A stretch of 15,757 bases of DNA from UBA993 sp964436815 (GTDB lineage: Bacteria > Bacillota > Dethiobacteria > DTU022): contig CAYTER010000047.1 of the NCBI GenBank assembly GCA_964436815.1, positions 1-15,757 on the forward strand. Direction: 5' to 3'. The translations under genes were made by a program, and so were the position numbers. Under the pieces are notes generated by a model, which saw nothing but the letters and a program-made list of their open reading frames with translations, did no database searches and had not been told where the DNA came from. Below are positions 1 through 7,585 of the stretch, in pieces. Numbering within the stretch: position 1 is the first letter of the stretch; each line of letters starts with the position of its first letter.

Positions 1-26
1 TATAATACCGCTCAGGAGGAATCGAT

Positions 27-389
27 ATGTCTGCTGATTGCATTTTTTGCAAGATCATCAACCGGGAACTTGATGCCGATGTTGTCTATTCAGATGACCA
101 GGTTGTCGCCTTTAAAGACATTAAACCGGCAGCTCCCGTTCATATTTTGATCGTGCCGCGCAAGCATATCCCGAGCCTGCTCGAAATGAAGGACGAAGAT
201 AAAATGTTGATCGGTCACATGCACACTGTAGCCAACGAAATGGCCAGGGCTTTTAAAATTGACAAAAAAGGCTACCGCATTGTGATCAACAACGGAGAAG
301 ATGCAGGCCAGGTTGTATTTCACCTTCACCTCCACCTCCTGGGAGGAAGACCTTTGCTGCAAACCATAGCCAAGGGTAAAGAAGTATAA
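27..389 (+). CDS. hinT: HIT family protein (histidine triad nucleotide-binding hydrolase)
   Basis: A 120 aa cytosolic protein of the Hint branch of the HIT superfamily. Family members hydrolyse purine nucleoside phosphoramidates and related aminoacyl-adenylates; the physiological substrate in bacteria is uncertain. The defining triad is visible as FHLHLHLLGGR near residues 98-108 (His99, His101, His103); by analogy with Hint1 the middle histidine is the nucleophile. An N-terminal CIFC (Cys5, Cys8) matches the zinc-binding Cys pair found in many bacterial homologues, and INNGEDAGQ (87-95) is the usual lead-in to the triad. Length is normal for Hint (about 110-120 aa). The ATG start is supported by AGGAGG at 14-19, 7 bases upstream. 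In Firmicutes hinT commonly precedes rpsU and yqeY, as here. Identification is secure; the exact substrate is not. Confidence 0.95.
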   Translation: MSADCIFCKIINRELDADVVYSDDQVVAFKDIKPAAPVHILIVPRKHIPSLLEMKDEDKMLIGHMHTVANEMARAFKIDKKGYRIVINNGEDAGQVVFHLHLHLLGGRPLLQTIAKGKEV

Positions 390-441
390 GTGATTATGCT
401 CCATACCCGGGCAGCGGGTTTCTGGAGAGGGGGGAAGAAGT

Positions 442-615
442 ATGGCAGAAGTTAAAATTGGAAAAAACGAGACCCTGGACAAGGCTCTAAAGAGATTCAA
501 AAAACAGTGTGCCCGTTCAGGTATTTTATCAGATGCACGCCGTCGCGAGCATTACGAGAAACCGAGTGTGCGCCGCAAGAAAAAATCTGAAGCTGCGCGT
601 AAAAGACGCCGCTAG
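442..615 (+). CDS. rpsU: 30S ribosomal protein bS21
   Basis: A 57 aa, very basic protein. It begins MAEVKIGKNETLDKALKRFK and ends in a run rich in Arg and Lys (RRKKKSEAARKRRR). This is the classic S21 layout: a short N-terminal strand, a helix with the KALKRFKKQ motif, and an Arg/Lys C-terminal tail. S21 binds the platform of the 30S subunit near the 3' end of 16S rRNA and supports translation initiation. The start ATG has a strong purine-rich ribosome site (GGAGAGGGGGGAAG at 423-436). It lies between hinT and yqeY, the usual Firmicutes order, and ends 24 bases before yqeY, so the two are probably co-transcribed. There is nothing unusual about it. Confidence 0.97.
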   Translation: MAEVKIGKNETLDKALKRFKKQCARSGILSDARRREHYEKPSVRRKKKSEAARKRRR

Positions 616-639
616 CTCTTAGCGGGGGTGTTCTTTGAG

Positions 640-1092
640 ATGGCTGAAACAACACTGGCGGATCAGCTTTTTGCCGAACAGAAAGTGGCAACAAAGGAGA
701 AAGATCGCTTCCGGCTGACTGTAATCCGGATGCTGCGGGCAGAACTGCAAAATGGGGCGATAGCCAAAAGAGAAGCGCTGAATGCTGATGAAGAGCTGGC
801 TATCCTGACCCGCGAAGTAAAAAGGAGACAGGAATCCCTGGGTGATTACGAAAGATCCGGCCGGGAAGACCTGATCGCTGATCTTAAAAAAGAAATAGAA
901 ATCCTGCGTAAATACCTTCCGGAGCAGCTTTCGGAAGCGGACCTGGATCAAATCGTCCGCGAGGCGATCGCCGAATCAGGCGCCCAGAGCCTGAAAGAAA
1001 TGGGCAAAGTAATGGGCTTGTTGATGCCCAGGGTTAAGGGCAAGGCCGATGGAGGCCTGGTCCGACGATTGGTTGAAAAACATCTGCAATAA
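640..1092 (+). CDS. yqeY: YqeY/GatB-tail family protein
   Basis: A 150 aa soluble helical protein of the YqeY family, which resembles the tRNA-binding tail domain of the GatB subunit of the Glu-tRNA(Gln) amidotransferase. Its role is not firmly established; an involvement with tRNA is inferred from that similarity. Family hallmarks are the early K-D-R-x-x-L-T-V-I-R-M-L segment (about residues 20-33) and the C-terminal MGKVMGLLMPRVKGKADGG stretch. I place the start at ATG 640 rather than the in-frame GTG at 628, because the GGGGG ribosome site (624-628) overlaps that GTG and is about 11 bases from the ATG. The resulting length matches the family (about 148 aa). It directly follows rpsU and is followed by a terminator-like hairpin, so hinT-rpsU-yqeY may form one transcription unit. 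Confidence 0.93.
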   Translation: MAETTLADQLFAEQKVATKEKDRFRLTVIRMLRAELQNGAIAKREALNADEELAILTREVKRRQESLGDYERSGREDLIADLKKEIEILRKYLPEQLSEADLDQIVREAIAESGAQSLKEMGKVMGLLMPRVKGKADGGLVRRLVEKHLQ

Positions 1093-1093
1093 C

Positions 1094-1122
1094 AAAAGCC
1101 CGGCCCACAAGGCTGGGCTTTT
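1094..1122 (+). terminator. Hairpin terminator after yqeY
   Basis: Arms AAAAGCCCGGCC (1094-1105) and GGCTGGGCTTTT (1111-1122) pair over 12 positions with one G-T wobble, around a 5-base CACAA loop. The T-run forms the 3' base of the stem and the A-run the 5' base, the usual form of a rho-independent terminator and potentially bidirectional. It begins 1 base after the yqeY stop and ends 18 bases before the nfeD start, so it separates the rpsU-yqeY unit from the nfeD-floA unit. The U-tract is only four bases, so termination may be incomplete. Confidence 0.8.
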
Positions 1123-1140
1123 AATCAGGGGGACTGCCTG

Positions 1141-2469
1141 GTGCCAGCTTATTTAAGATCTTTAACCTGGATATTCTGTTTGCTGATCGGTTTGGCTCTC
1201 TTAATCCCGGCTGCGAGCGGGGCGGATGGAAACAACACTGTCGCGCTTATTACCATTGACGGGACCATCGATCCGGGAACTAAAAGTTATGTGGCTTTTG
1301 CTCTTGATGAGGCCCGTAAAATGGATGCCTCTGCTGTTATCCTTGAGCTTGATACTCCGGGCGGCTACGTTAATGCGGCTGAAGGAATTCGCAGGCTGAT
1401 GGATGATTATCCCGGCCCGATCTATGCCTATGTTAATACCAATGCCATCTCGGCCGGAGCATATCTGGCGCTTGCCGCTGATGCTATCTATATGGCCCCG
1501 GGCAGCACTATGGGTGCGGCTGAGCCTCGTTATTTGGGGTTGGGGGCCGTTGATGAAAAAGAACTTTCCTTTTGGGAAAAAGAAATGTCCGCCATGGCTG
1601 AACGGCGGGGAAGAGATCCGCAGATTGCTTCCGCCATGGTGCGTAAAGATTTGGCCGTTGATGGCCTGGTTGAAGCCGGTATTCTTCTGACTCTTACCGC
1701 CGGCGAAGCGCTTGAGGTCGGATACAGTGAAGGGACGGTCAGCGATCGGGAGAGCCTGCTGCAAAGCGCCGGCCTTGCCGGAGCCCGGTTAGAGCCGGTT
1801 GAAAAAAGGGTCACTGACAACCTCGTTGGCTGGACCACCAACCCGGTAATCGGCACTATTCTTTTGCTGATCGGTATTGTCGGTTTGATTATTGAAGTGA
1901 TGTCCTCCGGTTTCGGGATAGCCGGTATTTTAAGTATGGCTGCGTTTGCCCTCTATTTTGGCGGCAATATTGCGGCCGGTATGGCCGAATACTGGGTCTT
2001 GATCCTCTTTGTGTTCGGGATCGCCTTAATGGTTGTGGAGGCCTTTATGCCGGGGTTCGGGGTTTTTGGCGTTGCCGGCCTGATCTCGACCATCATTTCC
2101 ATTATCCTGGCAGCAGTATCGATTAGAACCGGTATGGTGATGCTGATCATTTCGCTGGTCCTGGCGGTGGTTGTCTCCTATTTTGCTTTTCGCTTTTTTG
2201 AAAAACGCGGAGCGCTGCGCCACATTATTTTGGCGGAAGAAGAGCGGGCCGATCTCGGCTATGTTGCCCCGCCGGATCAGAAAAACCTGCTCGGCCGGCA
2301 GGGTGTTGCCATTACCGCCCTGCGCCCTTCCGGGACAGCTTTAATCGGCGATCGGCGGGTCGATGTAGTCAGCGAGGGGGCCTATATCCCTCAGGGGGCG
2401 CAGTTGATCGTTGAACGGGTTGAAGGAGTTCGCGTTATCGTCCGTAAACTGGAAACAGAGCAAGTATAA
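1141..2469 (+). CDS. nfeD: Long-form NfeD: membrane serine protease of the ClpP class
   Basis: A 442 aa membrane protein partnered with flotillins. A signal/TM segment (about 5-27) leads into a ClpP-like extracytoplasmic protease domain (about 33-210). Visible there are DTPGG (71-75), the serine motif AISAGAY (102-108; Ser104 probable nucleophile) and Lys169 in MVRKDL, the probable dyad lysine by analogy with archaeal PH1510. About five hydrophobic helices follow (about 234-352), then a C-terminal OB-fold NfeD domain (about 383-438). In the archaeal homologue the protease cuts a stomatin partner; here the partner is presumably FloA, encoded next. The start is GTG 1141, with a GGGGG ribosome site 8-10 bases upstream and the signal sequence beginning straight after. 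Its length fits the long NfeD1b form. The terminator hairpin just upstream leaves little room for a promoter. Confidence 0.93.
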   Translation: MPAYLRSLTWIFCLLIGLALLIPAASGADGNNTVALITIDGTIDPGTKSYVAFALDEARKMDASAVILELDTPGGYVNAAEGIRRLMDDYPGPIYAYVNTNAISAGAYLALAADAIYMAPGSTMGAAEPRYLGLGAVDEKELSFWEKEMSAMAERRGRDPQIASAMVRKDLAVDGLVEAGILLTLTAGEALEVGYSEGTVSDRESLLQSAGLAGARLEPVEKRVTDNLVGWTTNPVIGTILLLIGIVGLIIEVMSSGFGIAGILSMAAFALYFGGNIAAGMAEYWVLILFVFGIALMVVEAFMPGFGVFGVAGLISTIISIILAAVSIRTGMVMLIISLVLAVVVSYFAFRFFEKRGALRHIILAEEERADLGYVAPPDQKNLLGRQGVAITALRPSGTALIGDRRVDVVSEGAYIPQGAQLIVERVEGVRVIVRKLETEQV

Positions 2470-2491
2470 ACAACTTTAAGGAGGTTTCAAA

Positions 2492-3484
2492 ATGCCTGAA
2501 TTAATTACCCTGCTTATTTTTGTCGGCCTGATCGTTCTCTTTTTGGCCGTAATTTTAAGTTTTGTGCCGATCGGCCTTTGGATTTCCGCCCTGGCGGCGC
2601 GCGTGCCGGTAGGTATCTTTGCCCTGATCGGTATGCGCCTGCGGCGCGTCCAGCCGGTAAAAATTGTAGTTCCCCTGATTAAGGCTACCAAGGCCGGTCT
2701 TGATTTAAGCGCCAATAAGCTTGAAGGTCACTTCCTGGCCGGCGGTAACGTCGACCGGGTGGTGAACGCTCTGATTGCCGCCCAGCGGGCTGAAATTCCG
2801 CTGCAGTTTGAACGGGCGGCAGCTATTGACCTGGCCGGCCGCGATGTTTTACAGGCGGTGCAGATGAGTGTAAACCCGAAGGTCATTGAAACACCGGTAG
2901 TAGCTGCCGTGGCCAAAGATGGTATCGAAGTGAAAGCCCGGGCTAAAGTAACGGTGCGGGCCAATATAGACCGTTTGGTCGGTGGCGCCGGCGAAGAAAC
3001 AATTATTGCCCGGGTCGGCGAAGGGATCGTTACCACCATCGGCTCATCAGACAATCATAAACTGGTGCTCGAGAACCCCGATAAAATATCCAATACCGTC
3101 TTAAACAAGGGGCTTGACTCCGGAACCGCCTATGAAATACTTTCCATTGACGTTGCTGACGTGGATGTCGGTAAGAACATCGGCGCCCAGCTGCAGACTG
3201 ACCAGGCCGAAGCCGACAAGCGTATTGCCCAGGCGAAAGCAGAAGAGCGGCGGGCTATGGCGGTGGCCAGGGAGCAGGAGATGATTGCGGCCGTCCAGGA
3301 GATGCGGGCCAAGGTGGTCGAAGCTGAAGCAGAGATTCCGCGGGCGATGTCACAGGCCCTGCGCGAAGGCAACTTGGGCGTAATGGATTACTACCAGCTT
3401 AAAAATGTTATGGCCGATACCGACATGAGACGCAGCATCAGCAAGTTGGGCCAGCAGGATCAGCCGGAAGATCCGCACAAGTAA
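2492..3484 (+). CDS. floA: Flotillin-like protein FloA
   Basis: A 330 aa membrane scaffold protein of the bacterial FloA (YqfA) family, which organises functional membrane microdomains. Two adjacent N-terminal hydrophobic stretches (about 6-26 and 27-48) form the membrane anchor. A PHB/SPFH-like domain follows (about 55-230, containing VQMSVNPKVIETP and GGAGEETIIARVGEGIVTTIGS). Next comes a helical region rich in Glu-Ala repeats (about 239-287: DQAEADKRIAQAKAEERRA) that mediates oligomerisation in flotillins. The length equals that of B. subtilis FloA (about 331 aa). A textbook AAGGAGGT site (2478-2485) precedes the ATG, suggesting strong translation. The gene lies 22 bases after nfeD; the pair is one of the most conserved flotillin/NfeD operons. 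Confidence 0.96.
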   Translation: MPELITLLIFVGLIVLFLAVILSFVPIGLWISALAARVPVGIFALIGMRLRRVQPVKIVVPLIKATKAGLDLSANKLEGHFLAGGNVDRVVNALIAAQRAEIPLQFERAAAIDLAGRDVLQAVQMSVNPKVIETPVVAAVAKDGIEVKARAKVTVRANIDRLVGGAGEETIIARVGEGIVTTIGSSDNHKLVLENPDKISNTVLNKGLDSGTAYEILSIDVADVDVGKNIGAQLQTDQAEADKRIAQAKAEERRAMAVAREQEMIAAVQEMRAKVVEAEAEIPRAMSQALREGNLGVMDYYQLKNVMADTDMRRSISKLGQQDQPEDPHK

Positions 3485-3499
3485 ACGGAGGCATTTTCT

Positions 3500-3997
3500 A
3501 TGGATGGCTTTATAACCCTGATCATCCTGGTTGTAGTATTTAACCTGCTCAGCGCGGTGATGCGGGCGATAAAGGGCGGAAGCGCTCAAACCCGCAGCAG
3601 CCGGCAGCCGGTCCAGAAGCCACCGCCTGCTTTTAATCTTGATGCCGAAGAGCTTTTTCCCTTTGCGGTGAAAAGGGAGTTCAGCGAACCGGAAGAGCAG
3701 GAATACGAAGCAGAACCGGAAAGAGAATTTGATAAAGAAGCTGAAGAAGAACTAGATGATGATCAATATTACAGCGATTACACTGATTACGAAGACGAGC
3801 CGAAAGAACTTCAGGAAGAGCCTGTTACCGTTTTACCGCAGCAGGTTAGACCGGCAGCTATGCCCGGAAAACCTGAAGCGGCTGTTACTCCCGGAATCAG
3901 AACGGTTTTAACTGAAAAAAACTCTTTTCTGGCGGCTTTTATCTTGCATGAAATTCTCGATCTGCCGCCTTCCCTGCGCCGCATGAAGCGGCTATAA
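3500..3997 (+). CDS. Uncharacterised membrane-anchored acidic protein
   Basis: A 165 aa protein that I do not recognise. Residues 3-22 are a single hydrophobic helix, followed by a basic/polar stretch (MRAIKGGSAQTRSSR), suggesting that the remainder is cytoplasmic. Residues 57-108 are strongly acidic (many Glu/Asp, with Tyr-rich DQYYSDYTDYEDE), low in complexity and probably disordered. A Pro-rich linker (about 108-135) leads to a short C-terminal segment, LAAFILHEILDLPPSLRRMKRL, which is amphipathic and ends basic; it looks like a docking motif. The gene starts 15 bases after floA with GGAGG at 3487-3491 upstream, so it is probably in the nfeD-floA transcription unit. In Bacillus and many clostridia this position carries yqfB/yqfC/yqfD; this protein resembles neither YqfC nor YqfD. 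Function unknown; a partner for the FloA/NfeD microdomain is one possibility from context only. Confidence 0.75.
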   Translation: MDGFITLIILVVVFNLLSAVMRAIKGGSAQTRSSRQPVQKPPPAFNLDAEELFPFAVKREFSEPEEQEYEAEPEREFDKEAEEELDDDQYYSDYTDYEDEPKELQEEPVTVLPQQVRPAAMPGKPEAAVTPGIRTVLTEKNSFLAAFILHEILDLPPSLRRMKRL

Positions 3998-4024
3998 CAA
4001 CCCGGAAGGGAGCAATATACTTTA

Positions 4025-5029
4025 TTGAGCATAGAAAAAACAAGCCGAGTAGTGATGCTGAGCGGTGGGGACGAGTCTGTCCAGCTGCTTGGTAAGCATG
4101 ATCGGCATTTCAGCCTGGTAGAAGATAAATTTGCCGTACGCCTGATTCCGAAAGGGCACGAACTGGTTATCGAAGGCCCGCCAGATGATGTAGACGCAGT
4201 CTACCACCTGCTTCAGGAACTGCTGATCCACATCAGAAAAGGGCATCTGTTAACGGACCGTGAGTTTGAGTATGCCCTGAAGCTGGCCGGCCAGGGAGAA
4301 GGATCGCTGATCCGCACCATTTTCAGCGACCTGGTTCTGGTTACCCCGCGGGGAAAACAGATCCGGCCGAAAACAATCGGCCAGAAGCGTTACCTCGAAG
4401 CGATGCGCCGCCACGACCTTGTGCTGTCAATCGGTCCGGCCGGAACGGGCAAAACTTACCTGGCCCTGGCCATGGCGGTAGATGCGCTCAAAACCAAGCA
4501 GGTCCAGCGGTTGATCCTGACCCGTCCGGCGGTCGAAGCAGGGGAGCACTTGGGATTTTTACCCGGTGACTTCCAGGAGAAAGTGGATCCATATTTAAGA
4601 CCGATCTATGATGGCCTTTACGACCTGCTGGGCGTTGAAACCTTTATGAAGTACAGAGAGAGGGGCACAATCGAAATTGCCCCGTTAGCCTACATGCGTG
4701 GGCGGACCTTAGATGATTCGTTCATCATCCTGGACGAGGGGCAAAATGCCACCTCGGAGCAGATGAAAATGTTTTTAACCCGCATGGGATTTGGTTCAAA
4801 GGCAGTAATCACCGGGGATATCACCCAGATCGATCTACCCCGTGGCCGTTATTCAGGCCTGGAAGAAGCGCCCCGTATTCTGTCCGGTATTGAGGGCATT
4901 GCCCTGGTCTACCTGACAGAAAAAGATGTTGTCAGGCATCCTCTGGTCCAAAGCATCATCAAGGCTTATGAAGCCTACGAGGCCCTGCGCGAAAGGGATA
5001 GAGATGAAGAAAAAAATAATTCCCGATGA
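4025..5029 (+). CDS. phoH: PhoH-family ATPase
   Basis: A 334 aa cytosolic P-loop NTPase of the PhoH (PhoL/YbeZ) family. Residues 1-75 form an RNA-binding-like N-terminal domain. The ATPase core follows with Walker A GPAGTGKT (137-144), Walker B FIILDEGQNA (233-242) and the sensor-like VITGDITQIDLPRG (261-274). Family members are thought to act on RNA and are repeatedly linked to the rRNA endonuclease YbeY, encoded two genes downstream here. The start is TTG 4025: no ATG or GTG lies close upstream in frame, a GGAAGGGAG site is present at 4004-4012, and the N-terminus aligns in length with homologues (about 320-340 aa). Its 3' end overlaps the proposed pgpH start by 26 bases, so their translation is probably coupled. 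Confidence 0.95.
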   Translation: MSIEKTSRVVMLSGGDESVQLLGKHDRHFSLVEDKFAVRLIPKGHELVIEGPPDDVDAVYHLLQELLIHIRKGHLLTDREFEYALKLAGQGEGSLIRTIFSDLVLVTPRGKQIRPKTIGQKRYLEAMRRHDLVLSIGPAGTGKTYLALAMAVDALKTKQVQRLILTRPAVEAGEHLGFLPGDFQEKVDPYLRPIYDGLYDLLGVETFMKYRERGTIEIAPLAYMRGRTLDDSFIILDEGQNATSEQMKMFLTRMGFGSKAVITGDITQIDLPRGRYSGLEEAPRILSGIEGIALVYLTEKDVVRHPLVQSIIKAYEAYEALRERDRDEEKNNSR

Positions 5030-7115
5030 TCTTTTCAGCCGTTCAATCGCTTTTAAAGATAACCGGCGTCTGCAAAAGCTGTTGCTGGTTATCGCCCTCT
5101 TTGTCGCGATCTACCTGATCCTGGTTATTTTCAGTATGCCGGCCCGCTTTGATCTAACTGTTGGCCGGCCCAGTTCAAGCACTATTTATGCCCCCCGTGA
5201 TGTCATTGACGAGTATACGACAAACCAGCTTCGTGAACAGGCTGCTCAGCTAGTGCCCGATGTTTATGACTATGATCCTGATATTCTTGACAGAGCGCTG
5301 AGAGACGTGGGCCGCTTTTTTGATGTGGCTGTAGAAATCCAGGCCAACGAAGAACTGGAGCGGAATGATCAACTCGAAGCTTTGCAGTCGCTCTTACCGG
5401 AAGAGATTCCGCTTTCGACCATAGCTGCCCTCCTTACCGACAGCGCCATCATTCGCGATCTGCAGGGAAGACTTAATACCTCGATCAGCGAGCTTTTTGA
5501 AACCGGGATCAGGGAAGGCGAGGAAGATCTGATCCGCCGCCGTCTTAACCAGGAAATTGCCCTGTACCCCTTTAGCGCCGACTTGAAGCGAATAGCCGAA
5601 ACTATTGTCCGGCCTTTGGTAGTTCAGAACATGACCCTCAATGCCCAGTTAACTGAGGATAACCGTGAACAGGCCAGACGTCAGGTCGAACCGGTGATCG
5701 TGCTGCGCAATACCCTGATCGTCAGCGAGGGTGAACCGGTTACCGAACAGCAACTGGCTCTTTTAGAAGACTTAGGGCTGATTCGCGGACAGCAGGCGGA
5801 TTACGCCGGTTATATCGGGCTATTTCTGCTTTTAGTGATAATCTTTATTGTTGTTGGCATCTATCTGTCGATCTTTGTCACTAACGTCTATAATGACCCT
5901 AAGCTGATGCTTTTAATGGGTTTGATTTTTATTATCACCCTGCTCCTGGTTGTTGCTACCACTTATTTCTCCGGATATCTGATCCCGGTGGCCACCGGGG
6001 CAATTTTGATCACGGTGATCTTTGGCTACAAGCTGGCCCTGATTATCAACATGGCTTTGACCCTGATGGTCGGCTTGCTGACCGGCGGAGATTATACCTT
6101 TATGCTGATTGCCTTGCTTGGCGGGCTGGTTTCAATCTATGCCGTTACCCGGCTCAGCCAACGCAGTGACCTGGCCCGGGCTGGTTTTTACGTCGCCCTG
6201 ACCAATGCCGCGCTGATCTTTTCCTCCTATCTTTTTTCCGGCAATATGAGTCTTGAGATTGATTCTTTACGCAGCTTCAGCTACAACCTGATTGCCGGTA
6301 TCGGTAACGGTATCTTCTCCTCTGTAGTTGCGATAGGTCTGCTGCCTTTTCTGGAAAGCCTTTTTAATGTTACGACGGCCATTACTCTTCTGGAACTGTC
6401 AAACCCGAACCACCCGTTGTTACGGGAGATGCTGATGAAGGCGCCGGGCACATACTATCACAGTATGATGGTCTCCAACCTTTCAGAAACAGCGGCTGAA
6501 CGGGTTAACGCCGATTCACTGCTGGCCCGGGTCGGATCTTATTATCACGACATTGGCAAGCTGAAAAGACCTGTATTTTTCTCTGAAAACCAGCTTTCCG
6601 GAGAAAACCCCCATGCCAAGCTGACGCCTAACTTGAGCGCCCTGATTATCGGCGCTCATCCCAAGGATGGGGTGGAGCTGGGCCGTAAACACAGGCTGCC
6701 GGAAACTATCCTGGAGATTGCCCTGCAGCATCATGGCACGGGGATGATCTCTTTCTTTTACCAGCAGGCGCTTGAAAATAGCACCCGTAATGATATTGTG
6801 GCCGAAAATTTCCGGTATGAAGGCCCCAAGCCGCAGACAAAAGAAGCGGCAATTATTATGCTGGCTGATGCAGTTGAGGCGGGAGTACGATCGCTCTCCG
6901 ATCCGACCGGAAACAAGGTTGAACTGATGATCAGGAAGATGATCAGGGAGAAACTGGAAGATGGGCAGCTTGATCAGAGCGATTTGACTTTAAATGAAAT
7001 TGATCGCATTGCCCAGGCCTTTATCTATATTATGTCCGGAATATACCATTCCAGAATTGAGTACCCGGAAAAAGATTTACGGGCGGAGTTTGAAAGGAGC
7101 AGTGCGCTTAAGTGA
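5004..7115 (+). CDS. pgpH: 7TM-HD phosphodiesterase PgpH (c-di-AMP hydrolase type)
   Basis: A 703 aa integral membrane protein of the 7TMR-HD family. One N-terminal TM helix (about 25-45) is followed by a large extracytoplasmic domain (about 46-265), a bundle of about seven TM helices (about 267-455) and a cytoplasmic HD phosphohydrolase domain (about 480-680). The metal-binding residues are visible: His486 in YYHSMM, His515-Asp516 in YYHDIGKLKRP, and the later LQHHGTG and ADAVEAGVRS motifs. Relatives (Listeria PgpH, B. subtilis YqfF) hydrolyse cyclic di-AMP to pApA and so control potassium and osmotic balance. I choose ATG 5004, with AAAGGG at 4992-4997 upstream; an in-frame ATG at 4926 would add 26 residues lying wholly inside phoH and unlike the family N-terminus. 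The gene overlaps ybeY by 4 bases. Confidence 0.93.
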   Translation: MKKKIIPDDLFSRSIAFKDNRRLQKLLLVIALFVAIYLILVIFSMPARFDLTVGRPSSSTIYAPRDVIDEYTTNQLREQAAQLVPDVYDYDPDILDRALRDVGRFFDVAVEIQANEELERNDQLEALQSLLPEEIPLSTIAALLTDSAIIRDLQGRLNTSISELFETGIREGEEDLIRRRLNQEIALYPFSADLKRIAETIVRPLVVQNMTLNAQLTEDNREQARRQVEPVIVLRNTLIVSEGEPVTEQQLALLEDLGLIRGQQADYAGYIGLFLLLVIIFIVVGIYLSIFVTNVYNDPKLMLLMGLIFIITLLLVVATTYFSGYLIPVATGAILITVIFGYKLALIINMALTLMVGLLTGGDYTFMLIALLGGLVSIYAVTRLSQRSDLARAGFYVALTNAALIFSSYLFSGNMSLEIDSLRSFSYNLIAGIGNGIFSSVVAIGLLPFLESLFNVTTAITLLELSNPNHPLLREMLMKAPGTYYHSMMVSNLSETAAERVNADSLLARVGSYYHDIGKLKRPVFFSENQLSGENPHAKLTPNLSALIIGAHPKDGVELGRKHRLPETILEIALQHHGTGMISFFYQQALENSTRNDIVAENFRYEGPKPQTKEAAIIMLADAVEAGVRSLSDPTGNKVELMIRKMIREKLEDGQLDQSDLTLNEIDRIAQAFIYIMSGIYHSRIEYPEKDLRAEFERSSALK

Positions 7116-7585
7116 CGATTGCGATTGAAATTTTACATGGCGCGGAGCTGCTTGACCAAAACTATCTTGCCACTCTTGAATCATTGCTCGAGCGGATGAT
7201 GGCGGAATATGACCTGCAGCAAGGTGAAGTATCCCTGGTAATCGGTAACGACGAGCTGTTGCATCGGCTGAACAGGGAGTATCGCGATCAGGATCAACCG
7301 ACCGATGTGCTTTCTTTCTCCTACCTGGAGCCTGGAGAAGATGCTCCGGCAGAAGGCTTTGAATTTGCGGTTGGCGATATTTATATCTCACTCGACAAAG
7401 CTATTGACCAGGCAAAAGAAGCCGGGCATGATGTCAGGCGCGAGACAGCCCTTTTAGCTGTTCACGGCATGCTTCACCTGCTCGGTTTCGATCATCTCGA
7501 TGCTGACGAAGCAGAGCAGATGCGTGCCAGGGAAGCTCACTATTTAGAAGAGATTAAACCCGAAGCAGAGGGGCGTGACCGATGA
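7112..7585 (+). CDS. ybeY: Endoribonuclease YbeY (rRNA maturation)
   Basis: A 157 aa zinc-dependent endoribonuclease involved in 16S rRNA 3'-end maturation and 70S quality control. The zinc motif H-x3-H-x5-H is intact as HGMLHLLGFDH (His118, His122, His128). The upstream family motif TDVLSFSY (64-71) and the strand GDIYISLDKA (88-97) are also present. Length is normal for the family (about 150-165 aa). The GTG start at 7112 shares a GTGA with the pgpH stop, a 4-base overlap typical of translational coupling, with GAAAGGAG at 7093-7100 as ribosome site. It also overlaps dgkA by 4 bases. Its proximity to phoH and era, both linked to ribosome assembly, is the conserved arrangement. Confidence 0.96.
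   Translation: MTIAIEILHGAELLDQNYLATLESLLERMMAEYDLQQGEVSLVIGNDELLHRLNREYRDQDQPTDVLSFSYLEPGEDAPAEGFEFAVGDIYISLDKAIDQAKEAGHDVRRETALLAVHGMLHLLGFDHLDADEAEQMRAREAHYLEEIKPEAEGRDR

Noticed and set aside
1..6. TATAAT at the left edge as a hinT promoter -10 box
   Set aside because: It is 21 bases before the ATG, so transcription would start at the ribosome site, and any -35 lies outside the window.
90..500. Minus-strand open frame of 136 codons opposite hinT
   Set aside because: It is antisense to a clear conserved gene, has no ribosome site and no recognisable domain; the same applies to the other minus-strand frames opposite conserved genes.
628..639. GTG 628 as the start of yqeY
   Set aside because: It overlaps the only ribosome-site-like G-run; ATG 640 gives the expected family length.
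4926..5003. Upstream in-frame ATG 4926 as the start of pgpH
   Set aside because: The extra 26 residues lie wholly within phoH coding sequence and are unlike the family; ATG 5004 has a ribosome site and gives the usual N-terminus.
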